A stretch of DNA of 64,000 bases from Vogesella sp. LIG4 (GTDB lineage Bacteria > Pseudomonadota > Gammaproteobacteria > Burkholderiales > Chromobacteriaceae). The notes under the pieces are model-generated. The model saw only the letters and a list, made by a program, of their open reading frames with translations. It was not told where the DNA came from and searched no databases. The stretch is from NCBI RefSeq assembly GCF_900090205.1, contig NZ_LT607802.1, positions 595,858 through 659,857 on the forward strand, in the 5' to 3' direction. This document shows positions 18,215 through 25,506 of this stretch, one piece after another (position 1 is the first letter of the stretch; each line of letters begins with the position of its first letter). A program made the position numbers and the translations under genes.

Positions 18215-19206
18215 TTTCAACCGCCCCCAGCAAATTTGCGCAGCGACTCATCGAGCGCGACTCTCTCAGCCCACCCATTGATGTCCGTTCACTACTCGAA
18301 CGTTATGCAGAAGTGATAGATGCCTCTATCCCGATCTCGGGCATTGACGGGGTCTGTCTTGATCTCAAGGTCCCAGGCAAACCAACACGCGTCATCATTA
18401 ACTCAGAGAACCCCCCCCTCAGGAGACGCTTCACTGAAGCTCATGAGCTCGGTCACGTGATCATTCCATGGCACAGGGGAACGATTGTTGACCACCTTAA
18501 CCCTGACCGTATTGAAGAGAAAGACGAATACTGGACCTTTGAGGAAGAGGCCAACCAGTTTGCTGCAGAACTCCTCATGCCATCAGCGTGGCTAGACCGC
18601 TTGCTTGCATCCACATCTGACCTTAGCGTTTGTCACGCACACATTTGTCATGAATGCCAAGTGTCCGCGCACGCTGCATATATCAGAATGAGCGCGCTTC
18701 TCCCACCACACATTGTCTTCATTGCCGAGAAAGGCGGTAAGGTTGAGTTTTCTGGACGTACCCTGGGTACGCTAGCTAGCACGCCACCTTGGGGAGATAC
18801 GTTTGACGCTAATGCCTACCGCTATGCGACGCATCACTATGTAACATCCCAAGGAGCCAGACGGTTGCATTGGTGGCAACTTCCAGACAGGGTAGAAGCC
18901 ACTGCTATAAGCCCTCGCCCGTGGCGAGACATTTTGGATACCATCGTCGCAGATATCGGCATACCTGACGATGATCGCAAGACATTCAAAATGTCAGTGA
19001 ATGGCATTCTATCCGCTGCCAATGGCGCAATGAAGCGAAGAAGCATGCATACTAAGGATGCAGTGATAGCCGCCTGTCTGCAGCGTTTTAGTGACCGGAG
19101 TGATTTGACTGCGTTTGTGGATCACCCAGACTTTATGGACTTTGTGATAAAACGAGCCGAAGAGCTTACTGCAGACTCCGGTGCGACAGGCCACTCACTC
19201 CAGTGA
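18205..19206 (+). CDS. ImmA/IrrE-family metallopeptidase
   Basis: 333 residues from a GTG at 18205, with AGGAAGAAGG just upstream. It overlaps the previous gene by ten bases. His80-Glu-Leu-Gly-His84 forms the zinc HEXXH motif, followed about 30 residues later by FEEEANQFAAELLMP, the third-ligand helix of ImmA/IrrE peptidases. ImmA-type peptidases cleave phage or mobile-element repressors; IrrE-type act on DdrO. There is no HTH repressor gene directly beside it, so the natural substrate may be the small putative antitoxin encoded upstream. The 180 C-terminal residues show no domain I recognise. Confidence 0.82.
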   Translation: MAVVSTAPSKFAQRLIERDSLSPPIDVRSLLERYAEVIDASIPISGIDGVCLDLKVPGKPTRVIINSENPPLRRRFTEAHELGHVIIPWHRGTIVDHLNPDRIEEKDEYWTFEEEANQFAAELLMPSAWLDRLLASTSDLSVCHAHICHECQVSAHAAYIRMSALLPPHIVFIAEKGGKVEFSGRTLGTLASTPPWGDTFDANAYRYATHHYVTSQGARRLHWWQLPDRVEATAISPRPWRDILDTIVADIGIPDDDRKTFKMSVNGILSAANGAMKRRSMHTKDAVIAACLQRFSDRSDLTAFVDHPDFMDFVIKRAEELTADSGATGHSLQ

Positions 19207-19303
19207 GACTTGGCCATTTCTGACCTTATATTCTGAAAGTAACCGGCCTCTGTAGCAGGGGGCTACCTACAACGTTAGGCATCATTGCCGGAGTTATTCA
19301 TTC

Positions 19304-19513
19304 ATGTCACCACCACTGCCGGATCAGACGACACAAACTATAGCTGTTCTTGCTACTTGTTTCGCTCAAGCCTTGGGGGAAAGAAATCCTGAATTCATCC
19401 CTATATTTGAACAAAAGCTACAAGAGATGTATTCAACCATGAGGGACAACAGCTACTTCCCAGCTGAAACTCTGCAGGCCGTTCGATTGGTCAGCGATCT
19501 ACTGAAAGCTTAA
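19304..19513 (+). CDS. Hypothetical protein, 69 residues
   Basis: ATG at 19304 with GGAG about 10 bases upstream. A small helical protein with no recognisable motif; hydrophobic residues are spaced as in an amphipathic helix (IFEQKLQEMYSTM). It lies alone between the metallopeptidase gene and a bidirectional terminator. Confidence 0.45.
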   Translation: MSPPLPDQTTQTIAVLATCFAQALGERNPEFIPIFEQKLQEMYSTMRDNSYFPAETLQAVRLVSDLLKA

Positions 19514-19570
19514 CGTTGGTTTTTCCAAATCAAAGTGAATAATGAGATCAGGCAGCTTACTTCTTAAACA

Positions 19571-19598
19571 AAAAGCCCTGCATTTTTGCAGGGCTTTT
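19571..19598. terminator. Bidirectional terminator
   Basis: AAAAGCCCTGCA pairs perfectly with TGCAGGGCTTTT around a TTTT loop. It separates the rightward small gene from the leftward H-NS-like gene and can serve both. Confidence 0.85.
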
Positions 19599-19616
19599 AT
19601 GTTGTTCTGAAATTTT

Positions 19617-19925
19617 TTAGGCCACCGCCAGCTGTTCCAGTACACCACCGTTTTCTAGGTAGGATTGCACCCATAGCGGTTTGCGGCCACGACCAGTCCA
19701 GGTCTGCGATGGATCTACCGGGTTCTGGTATTTGGCGGCCACCGGCTTACGGGCAGCGCCGGCCTTCTTCTGCAGATCATCAGCACTCAGGCCATACTGC
19801 GACATCAATGCCTGTACTTTTTGCAATACTTCGGCTTTTTCAGCAGACTGTCTACGTGCGGTTTCAGCGTCCAATTGATCACGCAGTGCGTACAGCTCCT
19901 GCAGAGACAGTGATTGCAGATCCAT
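19617..19925 (-). CDS. H-NS-family nucleoid protein
   Basis: 102 residues. The N-terminal half is a coiled-coil oligomerisation region (LQSLSLQELYALRDQLDAE). The C-terminal half carries the H-NS DNA-binding core YQNPVDPSQTWTGRGRKPLWV near residues 65-85, with the RGRKP AT-hook-like loop. Proteins of this type coat AT-rich foreign DNA and silence it. Carried on an island that is itself richer in AT than the host, it may keep the cargo quiet or modify host H-NS. A bidirectional terminator lies just downstream. The identification is firm; its targets are unknown. Confidence 0.9.
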   Translation of the reverse strand: MDLQSLSLQELYALRDQLDAETARRQSAEKAEVLQKVQALMSQYGLSADDLQKKAGAARKPVAAKYQNPVDPSQTWTGRGRKPLWVQSYLENGGVLEQLAVA

Positions 19926-20067
19926 ATAACCCCCTTCATTGATTGATATTATTCACATCAGCGCTAAACATCTTCTCAGCTTAGTCAGCAATGTCATAGT
20001 TGCCAGTATATTGAGGAGAATACGACGTGATTCGTTCCCATCACTCCAGGTACCCTGCGGTTTCACC

Positions 20068-20094
20068 AAAAAAAAGAACACCCAGCCGGGTGTC
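20068..20094 (-). terminator. Terminator after the GTPase gene
   Basis: ACACCC-AGCC-GGGTGT hairpin with an eight-base A-run on the plus strand, that is a U-run for leftward transcripts. Confidence 0.8.
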
Positions 20095-20103
20095 CTGCAT
20101 GCC

Positions 20104-21015
20104 TTACCACCACCCGAACAGGGTCGTGGCAAGGCTGCTCAATCTGCTGGACACATACTCCCAGCTATCTTTGACGATGGTTTTCACGGCCGAGGTGATG
20201 GTTTCCCACAAGCCTTGCGATGCCGCCTGCCTGGCCTGGCTGGAAACCGTTTCCGCTTTGGCTTCACGGGTGAAACTCCATTTTTTTTCGTTCGGCAGAA
20301 TGGTCACGACTTTTTCCACCAGATCGACCAGGCCATAACCTTCCTCTGCGGCAATAGCACATACCTGGCTGGCCGGTAACTTGAACAGGCGTTGTACCTG
20401 TTCTACCTTGGCCTGGATGTTGACGCTCTGGTACGGACCAGGCCGGTTGTTTCGCCAATCCCATTCCCGGCATGGTTCCACCTTGTCTACCTGGCTGACC
20501 ACGAAGAGCACTGGCAGCGTGCTATCCCAGATCAGTGGTAGCACCACCTGCTGGTAGAAGTGCTCATCGATGCTGAGCGCCCGGTCGTCCCCCTTGATCA
20601 CCCACAGTACCAGGTCGAGCTCGGGTAACAATTGCCGGTAGAGCTGGGCATATTCCATGTCGCGCTGCTCACTTTCGCCAACACCGGGCATATCGATCAG
20701 CGACAGCCCTTTACCCTGCTGGATGGACCAGTCGATTTCCTGCGGTGACCGGGTACAGGCCTCTACCGCGCTGGTAGCGGCGACCTCCTTCCCGAACAGG
20801 GCGTTGCACAGGCTGCTCTTGCCGGCGCCTGTTTTGCCCATGACACCGATGGTTGCGTGATAGTTGACGACACTGTGAATGCGCGCCTTGAGCTGCTCCA
20901 GCTCGGCCAAGGTGAGACGGACACCACTGTGCCGTAACAAGCTGAGTAGCTCTTCCGGCAAGCGGCGAGCTTGCACCTGATCGGTGCGTGTGGAGCGGGA
21001 ATGATCGGGTTCCAT
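20104..21015 (-). CDS. YfjP/YeeP-like GTPase
   Basis: 303 residues from the ATG at 21015 (MEPDHSRS). The longer frame to 21054 would begin inside the terminator hairpin of the upstream gene. Era-like G domain: GKTGAGKSS P-loop near residue 60, DMPGVGES as G3 and SQVDK as G4. The C-terminal 60 residues are amphipathic and rich in Ala, Trp and Val (WETITSAVKTIV and a Trp-Trp end), so membrane contact is possible. The family occurs in CP4-57-like islands (yfjP) and in some defence loci; its cellular role is not established. A terminator follows directly, so it is a single-gene unit. Confidence 0.82.
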   Translation of the reverse strand: MEPDHSRSTRTDQVQARRLPEELLSLLRHSGVRLTLAELEQLKARIHSVVNYHATIGVMGKTGAGKSSLCNALFGKEVAATSAVEACTRSPQEIDWSIQQGKGLSLIDMPGVGESEQRDMEYAQLYRQLLPELDLVLWVIKGDDRALSIDEHFYQQVVLPLIWDSTLPVLFVVSQVDKVEPCREWDWRNNRPGPYQSVNIQAKVEQVQRLFKLPASQVCAIAAEEGYGLVDLVEKVVTILPNEKKWSFTREAKAETVSSQARQAASQGLWETITSAVKTIVKDSWEYVSSRLSSLATTLFGWW

Positions 21016-21043
21016 GAATATGCTTTCTCGTCGCATACGACGT

Positions 21044-21071
21044 AAAAAAGCCACCTGGCGTATCAGGTGGC
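21044..21071 (-). terminator. Terminator after the lipoprotein gene
   Basis: GCCACCTG-N6-CAGGTGGC hairpin followed by an A-run on the plus strand. Its position argues for the downstream start at 21015 for the GTPase. Confidence 0.8.
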
Positions 21072-21131
21072 GGGTAACACAAGTGGTGAGCGAGTGACGG
21101 CAAGACGGCGGTGTGGCTCAGTCGGAGGGGC

Positions 21132-21776
21132 TTAGTTGGCAATCCAGCCGTTATCCGACTTCACCAGTTGCAGACCATCGTGGGTGTAGTCAATCTGGAT
21201 GGTGTCGCCAAAGCTCTCCAGATCTGCATTGCTATAATCCTTGGCAACATTTCGCGGCAGCCCCGGACAGGCGGCCCGTAGATCGTCAGCCAGCAGCGCG
21301 CGCGTTTCCGCAGTCTGGTGGGACAGTACGCCGTTGAAGTTGCGTACGAAGTTCTTGGCTTCCGAATAGGCCGTCATCGCTTTGGCATAAGGACCGCTGG
21401 TTTCATCTTCCTCCGGTTGGCGTTGCAACTCTCCGGAAGCCACCTTGGCATCGATCTCGGCGATACGTGCCTCCATCAGCGGCAGCTGTTGTTTCTGCTT
21501 TTCAATGAAGGCATTGAGTTGCTGGAGGCGCTGGGCACTGGATTCCAACGGTGTGATGTTGAGCGAGTACTTCACTTGCAGCGTGTAATAGCTGTCCCCG
21601 TTGGCGATGCCGTTGATTTTCTCGACATTGCTGACGTCGACCTGCGGACACTCTCCCAGCGCTACCTTGAGCGCCTGCTGGGCATCACTGGCCGAAGGGC
21701 CACTGGAACAGGCTGACAACAGCAAAGCACTGCCACACAGCACTAAGCAGCGGGCGGGAAAACGGGACTTGGTCAT
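21132..21776 (-). CDS. Putative lipoprotein
   Basis: 214 residues. A lipoprotein signal peptide ends at LLLSAC near residue 22, so the mature protein should be lipid-anchored at Cys. A central region (about 75-120, QRLQQLNAFIEKQKQQLPLMEARIAEID) is a probable coiled coil. The C-terminal part (GDTIQIDYTHDGLQLVKSDNGWIAN) looks like a small beta domain. No family is recognised. It is transcribed towards the GTPase but separated from it by a terminator. Confidence 0.7.
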   Translation of the reverse strand: MTKSRFPARCLVLCGSALLLSACSSGPSASDAQQALKVALGECPQVDVSNVEKINGIANGDSYYTLQVKYSLNITPLESSAQRLQQLNAFIEKQKQQLPLMEARIAEIDAKVASGELQRQPEEDETSGPYAKAMTAYSEAKNFVRNFNGVLSHQTAETRALLADDLRAACPGLPRNVAKDYSNADLESFGDTIQIDYTHDGLQLVKSDNGWIAN

Positions 21777-21934
21777 ACCTTGACTCCTGATGGAAGGTGG
21801 ACGGCACCTGCCGTAGCGACACGGCAGGCACTAAACAAATGCAAAACAACTCTAAAGGTTGAATATCAACCCCATAAGCACTTCATGTCAATTAGTTGCC
21901 ACTCCACCATTTGAGTTGAAAGGTGGATGACAAG

Positions 21935-22279
21935 ATGCAGCTCGATGAACAAACTCTGGCCAAGGTGATCGGCAAGGCCATTGCCCGTCACCGGCAGGCC
22001 AATCAGCTAACCCAGGAGCAGGTTGCCGAGAGACTGAAGATCGGCAATGAGGCGGTCTCCCGCATGGAGCGCGGCACGGTAATGCCGACGGTGGCACGAC
22101 TGGTGGCGTTAGCCGACATCTTCAATTGCGAGGTGACGGAACTGTTAGCGGAAACCAGCCCGCGCAGCAGCGATCAGGCGCAATACCTGAATCGCTTGCT
22201 GTCGCCACTGGCCGAACAAGACCGGGGGTTGGTACTGGAGCTGGTGGCAAAGCTGGCCGCACGGCTGGCCAAGCCCTAA
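21935..22279 (+). CDS. XRE-family transcriptional regulator
   Basis: 114 residues from the ATG at 21935, with AAAGGTGG 8 bases upstream; a GTG at 21923 is the alternative. A Cro/CI HTH covers residues 10-65 (TQEQVAERLKIGNEAVSRMERG, then PTVARLVALADIF). The C-terminal 40 residues are helical and may allow dimers. It stands divergent from the lipoprotein gene, so it may control that promoter and its own. It could also act as an island repressor targeted by the metallopeptidase at 18205, but nothing in the sequence shows this. Confidence 0.82.
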   Translation: MQLDEQTLAKVIGKAIARHRQANQLTQEQVAERLKIGNEAVSRMERGTVMPTVARLVALADIFNCEVTELLAETSPRSSDQAQYLNRLLSPLAEQDRGLVLELVAKLAARLAKP

Positions 22280-22298
22280 TCGGAGGCACCAAAGAAAC

Positions 22299-22326
22299 GC
22301 CCTCACTGCAGGGAGACAGTGAGGGC
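22299..22326. repeat. Perfect 10-bp hairpin between the XRE gene and a tiny ORF
   Basis: GCCCTCACTG pairs with CAGTGAGGGC around an eight-base loop. No U-run follows, so it is either a weak terminator for the XRE gene or an element in the leader of the short ORF downstream. Confidence 0.6.
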
Positions 22327-22368
22327 CAAATGATCACAATCACACGAGGAATACACAGGAGGGAAAGC

Positions 22369-22455
22369 ATGGCTTTCACTTTCACTGTAGATAAAATTTC
22401 CGAAGCGATAGTGTTACCTGTCCATTTGGCCAGTCACCCTTCTCCCTATGCCTGA
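22369..22455 (+). CDS. Possible 28-residue peptide
   Basis: ATG at 22369 has a strong ribosome site (AGGAGGGAAAGC). It opens MAFTFTVDKISEAIVLP and ends at 22455, ten bases into the convergent gene. It may be a real small protein or the remnant of a longer gene cut off here. Only the ribosome site supports it. Confidence 0.25.
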   Translation: MAFTFTVDKISEAIVLPVHLASHPSPYA

Positions 22456-23339
22456 CCAGCCTTGCCCAGCTGCCGCGTCAGCCGGGTGGTTCGGGTGGGT
22501 GTAGACGGTTTCGTGCTTTCACCCTCCCCCTCCGTTTCCGGATAGAACTCTTCCAGCAACTGCGGCACCTCCTCCACCGTATCCTCGAACTGACCATTGC
22601 CGAGCAGTGCTTTAGCGGCGGCTTCCAGTTGCGCGGTATCGATGCCGGCCTCCAGTGCCTGTTCGGCTTCGGCCCTGGCCTGGGCCACCACCTTGCTCAG
22701 GTCGTCACCGTCGCGCAGCGTCAGATCAACGAAGTACACCGGCGTGCGGTAGGACTGGGTGGTGGTCTTGGCCCGCAGTCGCAGCAACAGCGGCAGGTAG
22801 TGGGTCAGGCCGCCGCTGACGGCCTCGAAGTATTTGAGCCGTGCGGCCAGCGTGCGCACCGAGTTGTAGCCGGTGGTGCGGAAGATGAACGTCCCCAGCG
22901 CATCCTGCTGCCCGTCCACCTGCACGTTGAGCCGGCCATACAGTTTGCAACCGCTGCTCTGGCCAAACGGGCAACGGTCGGGACCGGGGCAGCTGACGTC
23001 TTCCAGGCTTTCCTTAGTGGCCCTGCGGGCGGTTTCGCCATTGCCGACACACAGCGGTCGTCCCGTCTGACGGTCGAAGGCGCTATATTCGGCGCGCAGA
23101 TTGAGCTCACTACTGTTGAACAGCAGCCGTACCGGAATCGTCCGGATCTTGCCATTGCTGGCTTGCTCCGCCAGCGGCTGGTGCAGTGGGTGCAGCAACC
23201 AGCCTTCGCGGTTCTGTACCTGGGTGGTGAGGGTAAAGCTGTCATCCTTCTCTGGCAGCCATTTGTTGTCCTTCTGGATCAGCTTGCCAATGCTGATACG
23301 CCCGATCACGGGCGGGGTGATGGCGAGTCCCTTGATCAT
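22446..23339 (-). CDS. ICE-associated 'hydrolase or metal-binding protein' family
   Basis: 297 residues. A central cluster of three cysteines and nearby polar residues (VSCPGPDRCPFGQSSGCKLYGRL, near residue 115) suggests a metal site. The C-terminal 60 residues are acidic and then basic. I recognise this as a conserved protein encoded next to YqaJ-type nucleases and DUF932 proteins in SXT/R391-like ICEs and other islands. Its biochemical role is unknown. Its start overlaps the YqaJ stop by four bases, so both belong to one leftward operon. Confidence 0.65.
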   Translation of the reverse strand: MIKGLAITPPVIGRISIGKLIQKDNKWLPEKDDSFTLTTQVQNREGWLLHPLHQPLAEQASNGKIRTIPVRLLFNSSELNLRAEYSAFDRQTGRPLCVGNGETARRATKESLEDVSCPGPDRCPFGQSSGCKLYGRLNVQVDGQQDALGTFIFRTTGYNSVRTLAARLKYFEAVSGGLTHYLPLLLRLRAKTTTQSYRTPVYFVDLTLRDGDDLSKVVAQARAEAEQALEAGIDTAQLEAAAKALLGNGQFEDTVEEVPQLLEEFYPETEGEGESTKPSTPTRTTRLTRQLGKAGQA

Positions 23340-24319
23340 GCGGAATTCCTTTCAGTGTGAATGACGAAGCGGCGACTGCTGCTGACGGGTTTGCGATATT
23401 GCTGCAGCAAGCCGGGATAGTCGGCCGTCAGCCGTTCCAGATCCGGCTGCTCGCGGTCCTTGGGTTTCTTCCAACTGATACGGCCGTCGGCGAATACCGC
23501 GCCGGTGGCATCCCCGAGGACCGTCTGCAGCTGTTGCCGGGTGCAGGCTTCCTGCTGCTCCAGCGCTTCGCGTTGTTGCCGTAGCGCCAACAAGGTGTGG
23601 AACAGGCCATTGGCTTCGGTGGAATCGGACAGGTCGAGGGTGGTGCCGTTCTCACGCGGGAACAGCCAGTTCAGTGCCTGGCCGGCATCTTCGGAACCAT
23701 CCGGTGGTGGCGGTTGGTCGAAACGTACCAGTGCCCAGAAGTCCCGTTCGCGGGCGATCAGGTCGGCGATCTTGTCGTCGTCGCGTTCCACTCGGTAGAT
23801 GCGGAAGTCCTGCCCGCCGATCAGTACCGCTACGTCAGCCCAGGCCAGGCCGGTGACCGCAAGTTGATGTAACACCTGGCACTGGTAGGCGATGGGAATA
23901 CCGTCTTCCCACTGCGCCGCACTGTGGTAGCTCGCGGTCTTGATCTCCAGGATGCCCTGCCCCCGTTCCGGACAACGCACCTCGCGATCGAGGTTGGCCA
24001 GCATATGCCGGTGTTCGGCATGCTGAAGTACTGCGTTGACCCGGCGCACTCGCCGGCCGGTCTGTTCGGCATAGACATTGGCCAACACCGGTTCCAGCAC
24101 CGTGCCCCACAGCACCGCCTGCTTGCCGGACAGGTCTTCCGGTTCGCGGCGACCAGTCTTCTCCAGCCACAATGTCAGCGCGCTCTTGTACGGTGACAGC
24201 CCTACGGCAGAGGCGGCATCAGACGAACCAATGCCCAGCCCGCGAATTGCCAGCCATTGCTGACGGGACAGCTCTAAAGTGGATGCCAGGCGCAGGGCCT
24301 GGCCGTAACGTTCTCGCAT
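23336..24319 (-). CDS. YqaJ/lambda-Exo-type recombination nuclease
   Basis: 327 residues from the ATG at 24319, with GGAGGT 6 bases upstream. Nuclease core: WLAIRGLGIGSSDAASAVGLSPY near residue 20, the acidic and Gln region WGTVLEPVLANVYAE, and LEIKTASYHSAAQW, which carries the E-x-K motif of the PD-(D/E)XK fold. Such enzymes degrade one strand at DNA ends for single-strand annealing recombination in phages and ICEs. No Bet-type annealase gene is next to it. The last 90 residues are helical and less conserved. Confidence 0.82.
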   Translation of the reverse strand: MRERYGQALRLASTLELSRQQWLAIRGLGIGSSDAASAVGLSPYKSALTLWLEKTGRREPEDLSGKQAVLWGTVLEPVLANVYAEQTGRRVRRVNAVLQHAEHRHMLANLDREVRCPERGQGILEIKTASYHSAAQWEDGIPIAYQCQVLHQLAVTGLAWADVAVLIGGQDFRIYRVERDDDKIADLIARERDFWALVRFDQPPPPDGSEDAGQALNWLFPRENGTTLDLSDSTEANGLFHTLLALRQQREALEQQEACTRQQLQTVLGDATGAVFADGRISWKKPKDREQPDLERLTADYPGLLQQYRKPVSSSRRFVIHTERNSA

Positions 24320-24340
24320 CTCACACCTCCAGAACGGCAT

Positions 24341-24371
24341 AAGGCCCGGCGGGTTACCCCGACCGGGCCTT
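24341..24371 (-). terminator. Strong hairpin between DUF932 and YqaJ genes
   Basis: AAGGCCCGG pairs with CCGGGCCTT and an inner GGGT/ACCC pairs as well. There is no clear U-run, so it may attenuate rather than terminate. Confidence 0.5.
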
Positions 24372-24415
24372 GCATAGTGGGAAAGTAAAATCAGATAGCG
24401 GAAGCTGACAGCGCT

Positions 24416-25372
24416 TCACGCCAGCAAGAGCATGGCCTGCTGCAGCGCCTTGTCTTTCAGCTGCGCCCCCTGGCCGAACCAGGCGGAATCCAGCCGGTAG
24501 TCCTGGCTACGGGCGCGACGGCGATGATCCACATACTCGGTGACGGCATTCACCAAGCCCCAGGCGGTGTTTCGGCTACTGGACAGCAGCGAACCCATAC
24601 CACCGCCGGCATACAGTACCGACAGCTGCTGCATGGCACGGGAGGTGACCATGTCCTCGCCCTCCTCCTGCAGAGGTTCCTCCAATACCTCGGCAAAGTA
24701 ACGGCGCACTTCTTCCGGTGATACTGGCCGGCGACTGAGGGCCTTGATGTTGCCAATGAAGCGATCCCATGCCGACAGCCCAAGACCCAGTGACTCTTTC
24801 ACCGCCTGCGGGTCGAACACCGTTGAGTGCGGCACCTTCACCGCTCCCCGGCTTTCGCCGACCGCCATCTGCAGGGTGTTGTTGCACACCACGCGGATGG
24901 AGGTGAACTGGGCAGTGGTACACAGCGTGCCGTCGCAGCTGGTGGCCAGTAACAGATAGGCTTTGACCCGGTCGCCCCCCTTGAGCAGCGTTTCCTGCCC
25001 GGTACGCGCCAGTGCCCACAGCTTGCGTCCACCCTTCAACACCCCGGCGGTTTCCAGCTCGAAGCCACCGGCATGTACCAGGTCGTTATAGAAATGCAGC
25101 ACCTCGTGCGGCTGCACCACCTTGTACCGTGGTGACACCACCGACAACGGCGCCAGCGTATCGGAGCGATACAGCACCTTGGCATCACGGTGCAGCCGGA
25201 TGTGCATGCCATCCCTGGACACATTGAACAGCACATCGCCCTGCTCGATGGTCCAGTCCATCCCTGCCTCGTGCTGCCACACGTCCAGCGGTTGTTGTTC
25301 GGTCAGTTGATTGCCCAACCCATGCCAGGGTGTGCCTCCCACATAGGCCATGGTTTCTACCAGATGTGACAT
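24416..25372 (-). CDS. DUF932 protein (YfjQ/YafZ-like)
   Basis: 318 residues beginning MSHLVETMAYVGGTPWHGLGNQL, the typical opening of phage/plasmid DUF932 proteins. A central SCDGTLCTTAQFTSIRVVCNNTL segment is strongly typical. The function of the family is not known; members travel with YqaJ nucleases in ICEs, plasmids and CP4-57-type islands. The BREX terminator lies just upstream, so it starts a separate leftward unit. Confidence 0.85.
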   Translation of the reverse strand: MSHLVETMAYVGGTPWHGLGNQLTEQQPLDVWQHEAGMDWTIEQGDVLFNVSRDGMHIRLHRDAKVLYRSDTLAPLSVVSPRYKVVQPHEVLHFYNDLVHAGGFELETAGVLKGGRKLWALARTGQETLLKGGDRVKAYLLLATSCDGTLCTTAQFTSIRVVCNNTLQMAVGESRGAVKVPHSTVFDPQAVKESLGLGLSAWDRFIGNIKALSRRPVSPEEVRRYFAEVLEEPLQEEGEDMVTSRAMQQLSVLYAGGGMGSLLSSSRNTAWGLVNAVTEYVDHRRRARSQDYRLDSAWFGQGAQLKDKALQQAMLLLA

Positions 25373-25385
25373 ATCACCTTCTCCA

Positions 25386-25413
25386 TGAAAAATGCCCCGG
25401 ACAGTGTCGGGGC
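25386..25413 (-). terminator. Terminator of the BREX operon
   Basis: GCCCCG-N8-CGGGGC hairpin, with ATTTTT following in the leftward direction, about 95 bases after the brxL stop. Confidence 0.75.
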
Positions 25414-25506
25414 AGATCGAGATTGCCGAGCGTCATCACAGACTTCGACATAGTTCATGGGTGTGATATGTGACTGAATATTTCTAGGTTTCTATTGCCC
25501 TATTGC

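Noticed and set aside
19274..19514. Integron-cassette-like ends around the 69-residue gene (GTTAGGC at 19274, GCTTAAC at 19508)
   Set aside because: The hallmark second core site and the imperfect palindrome of an attC were not found after the gene, and there is no integron integrase.
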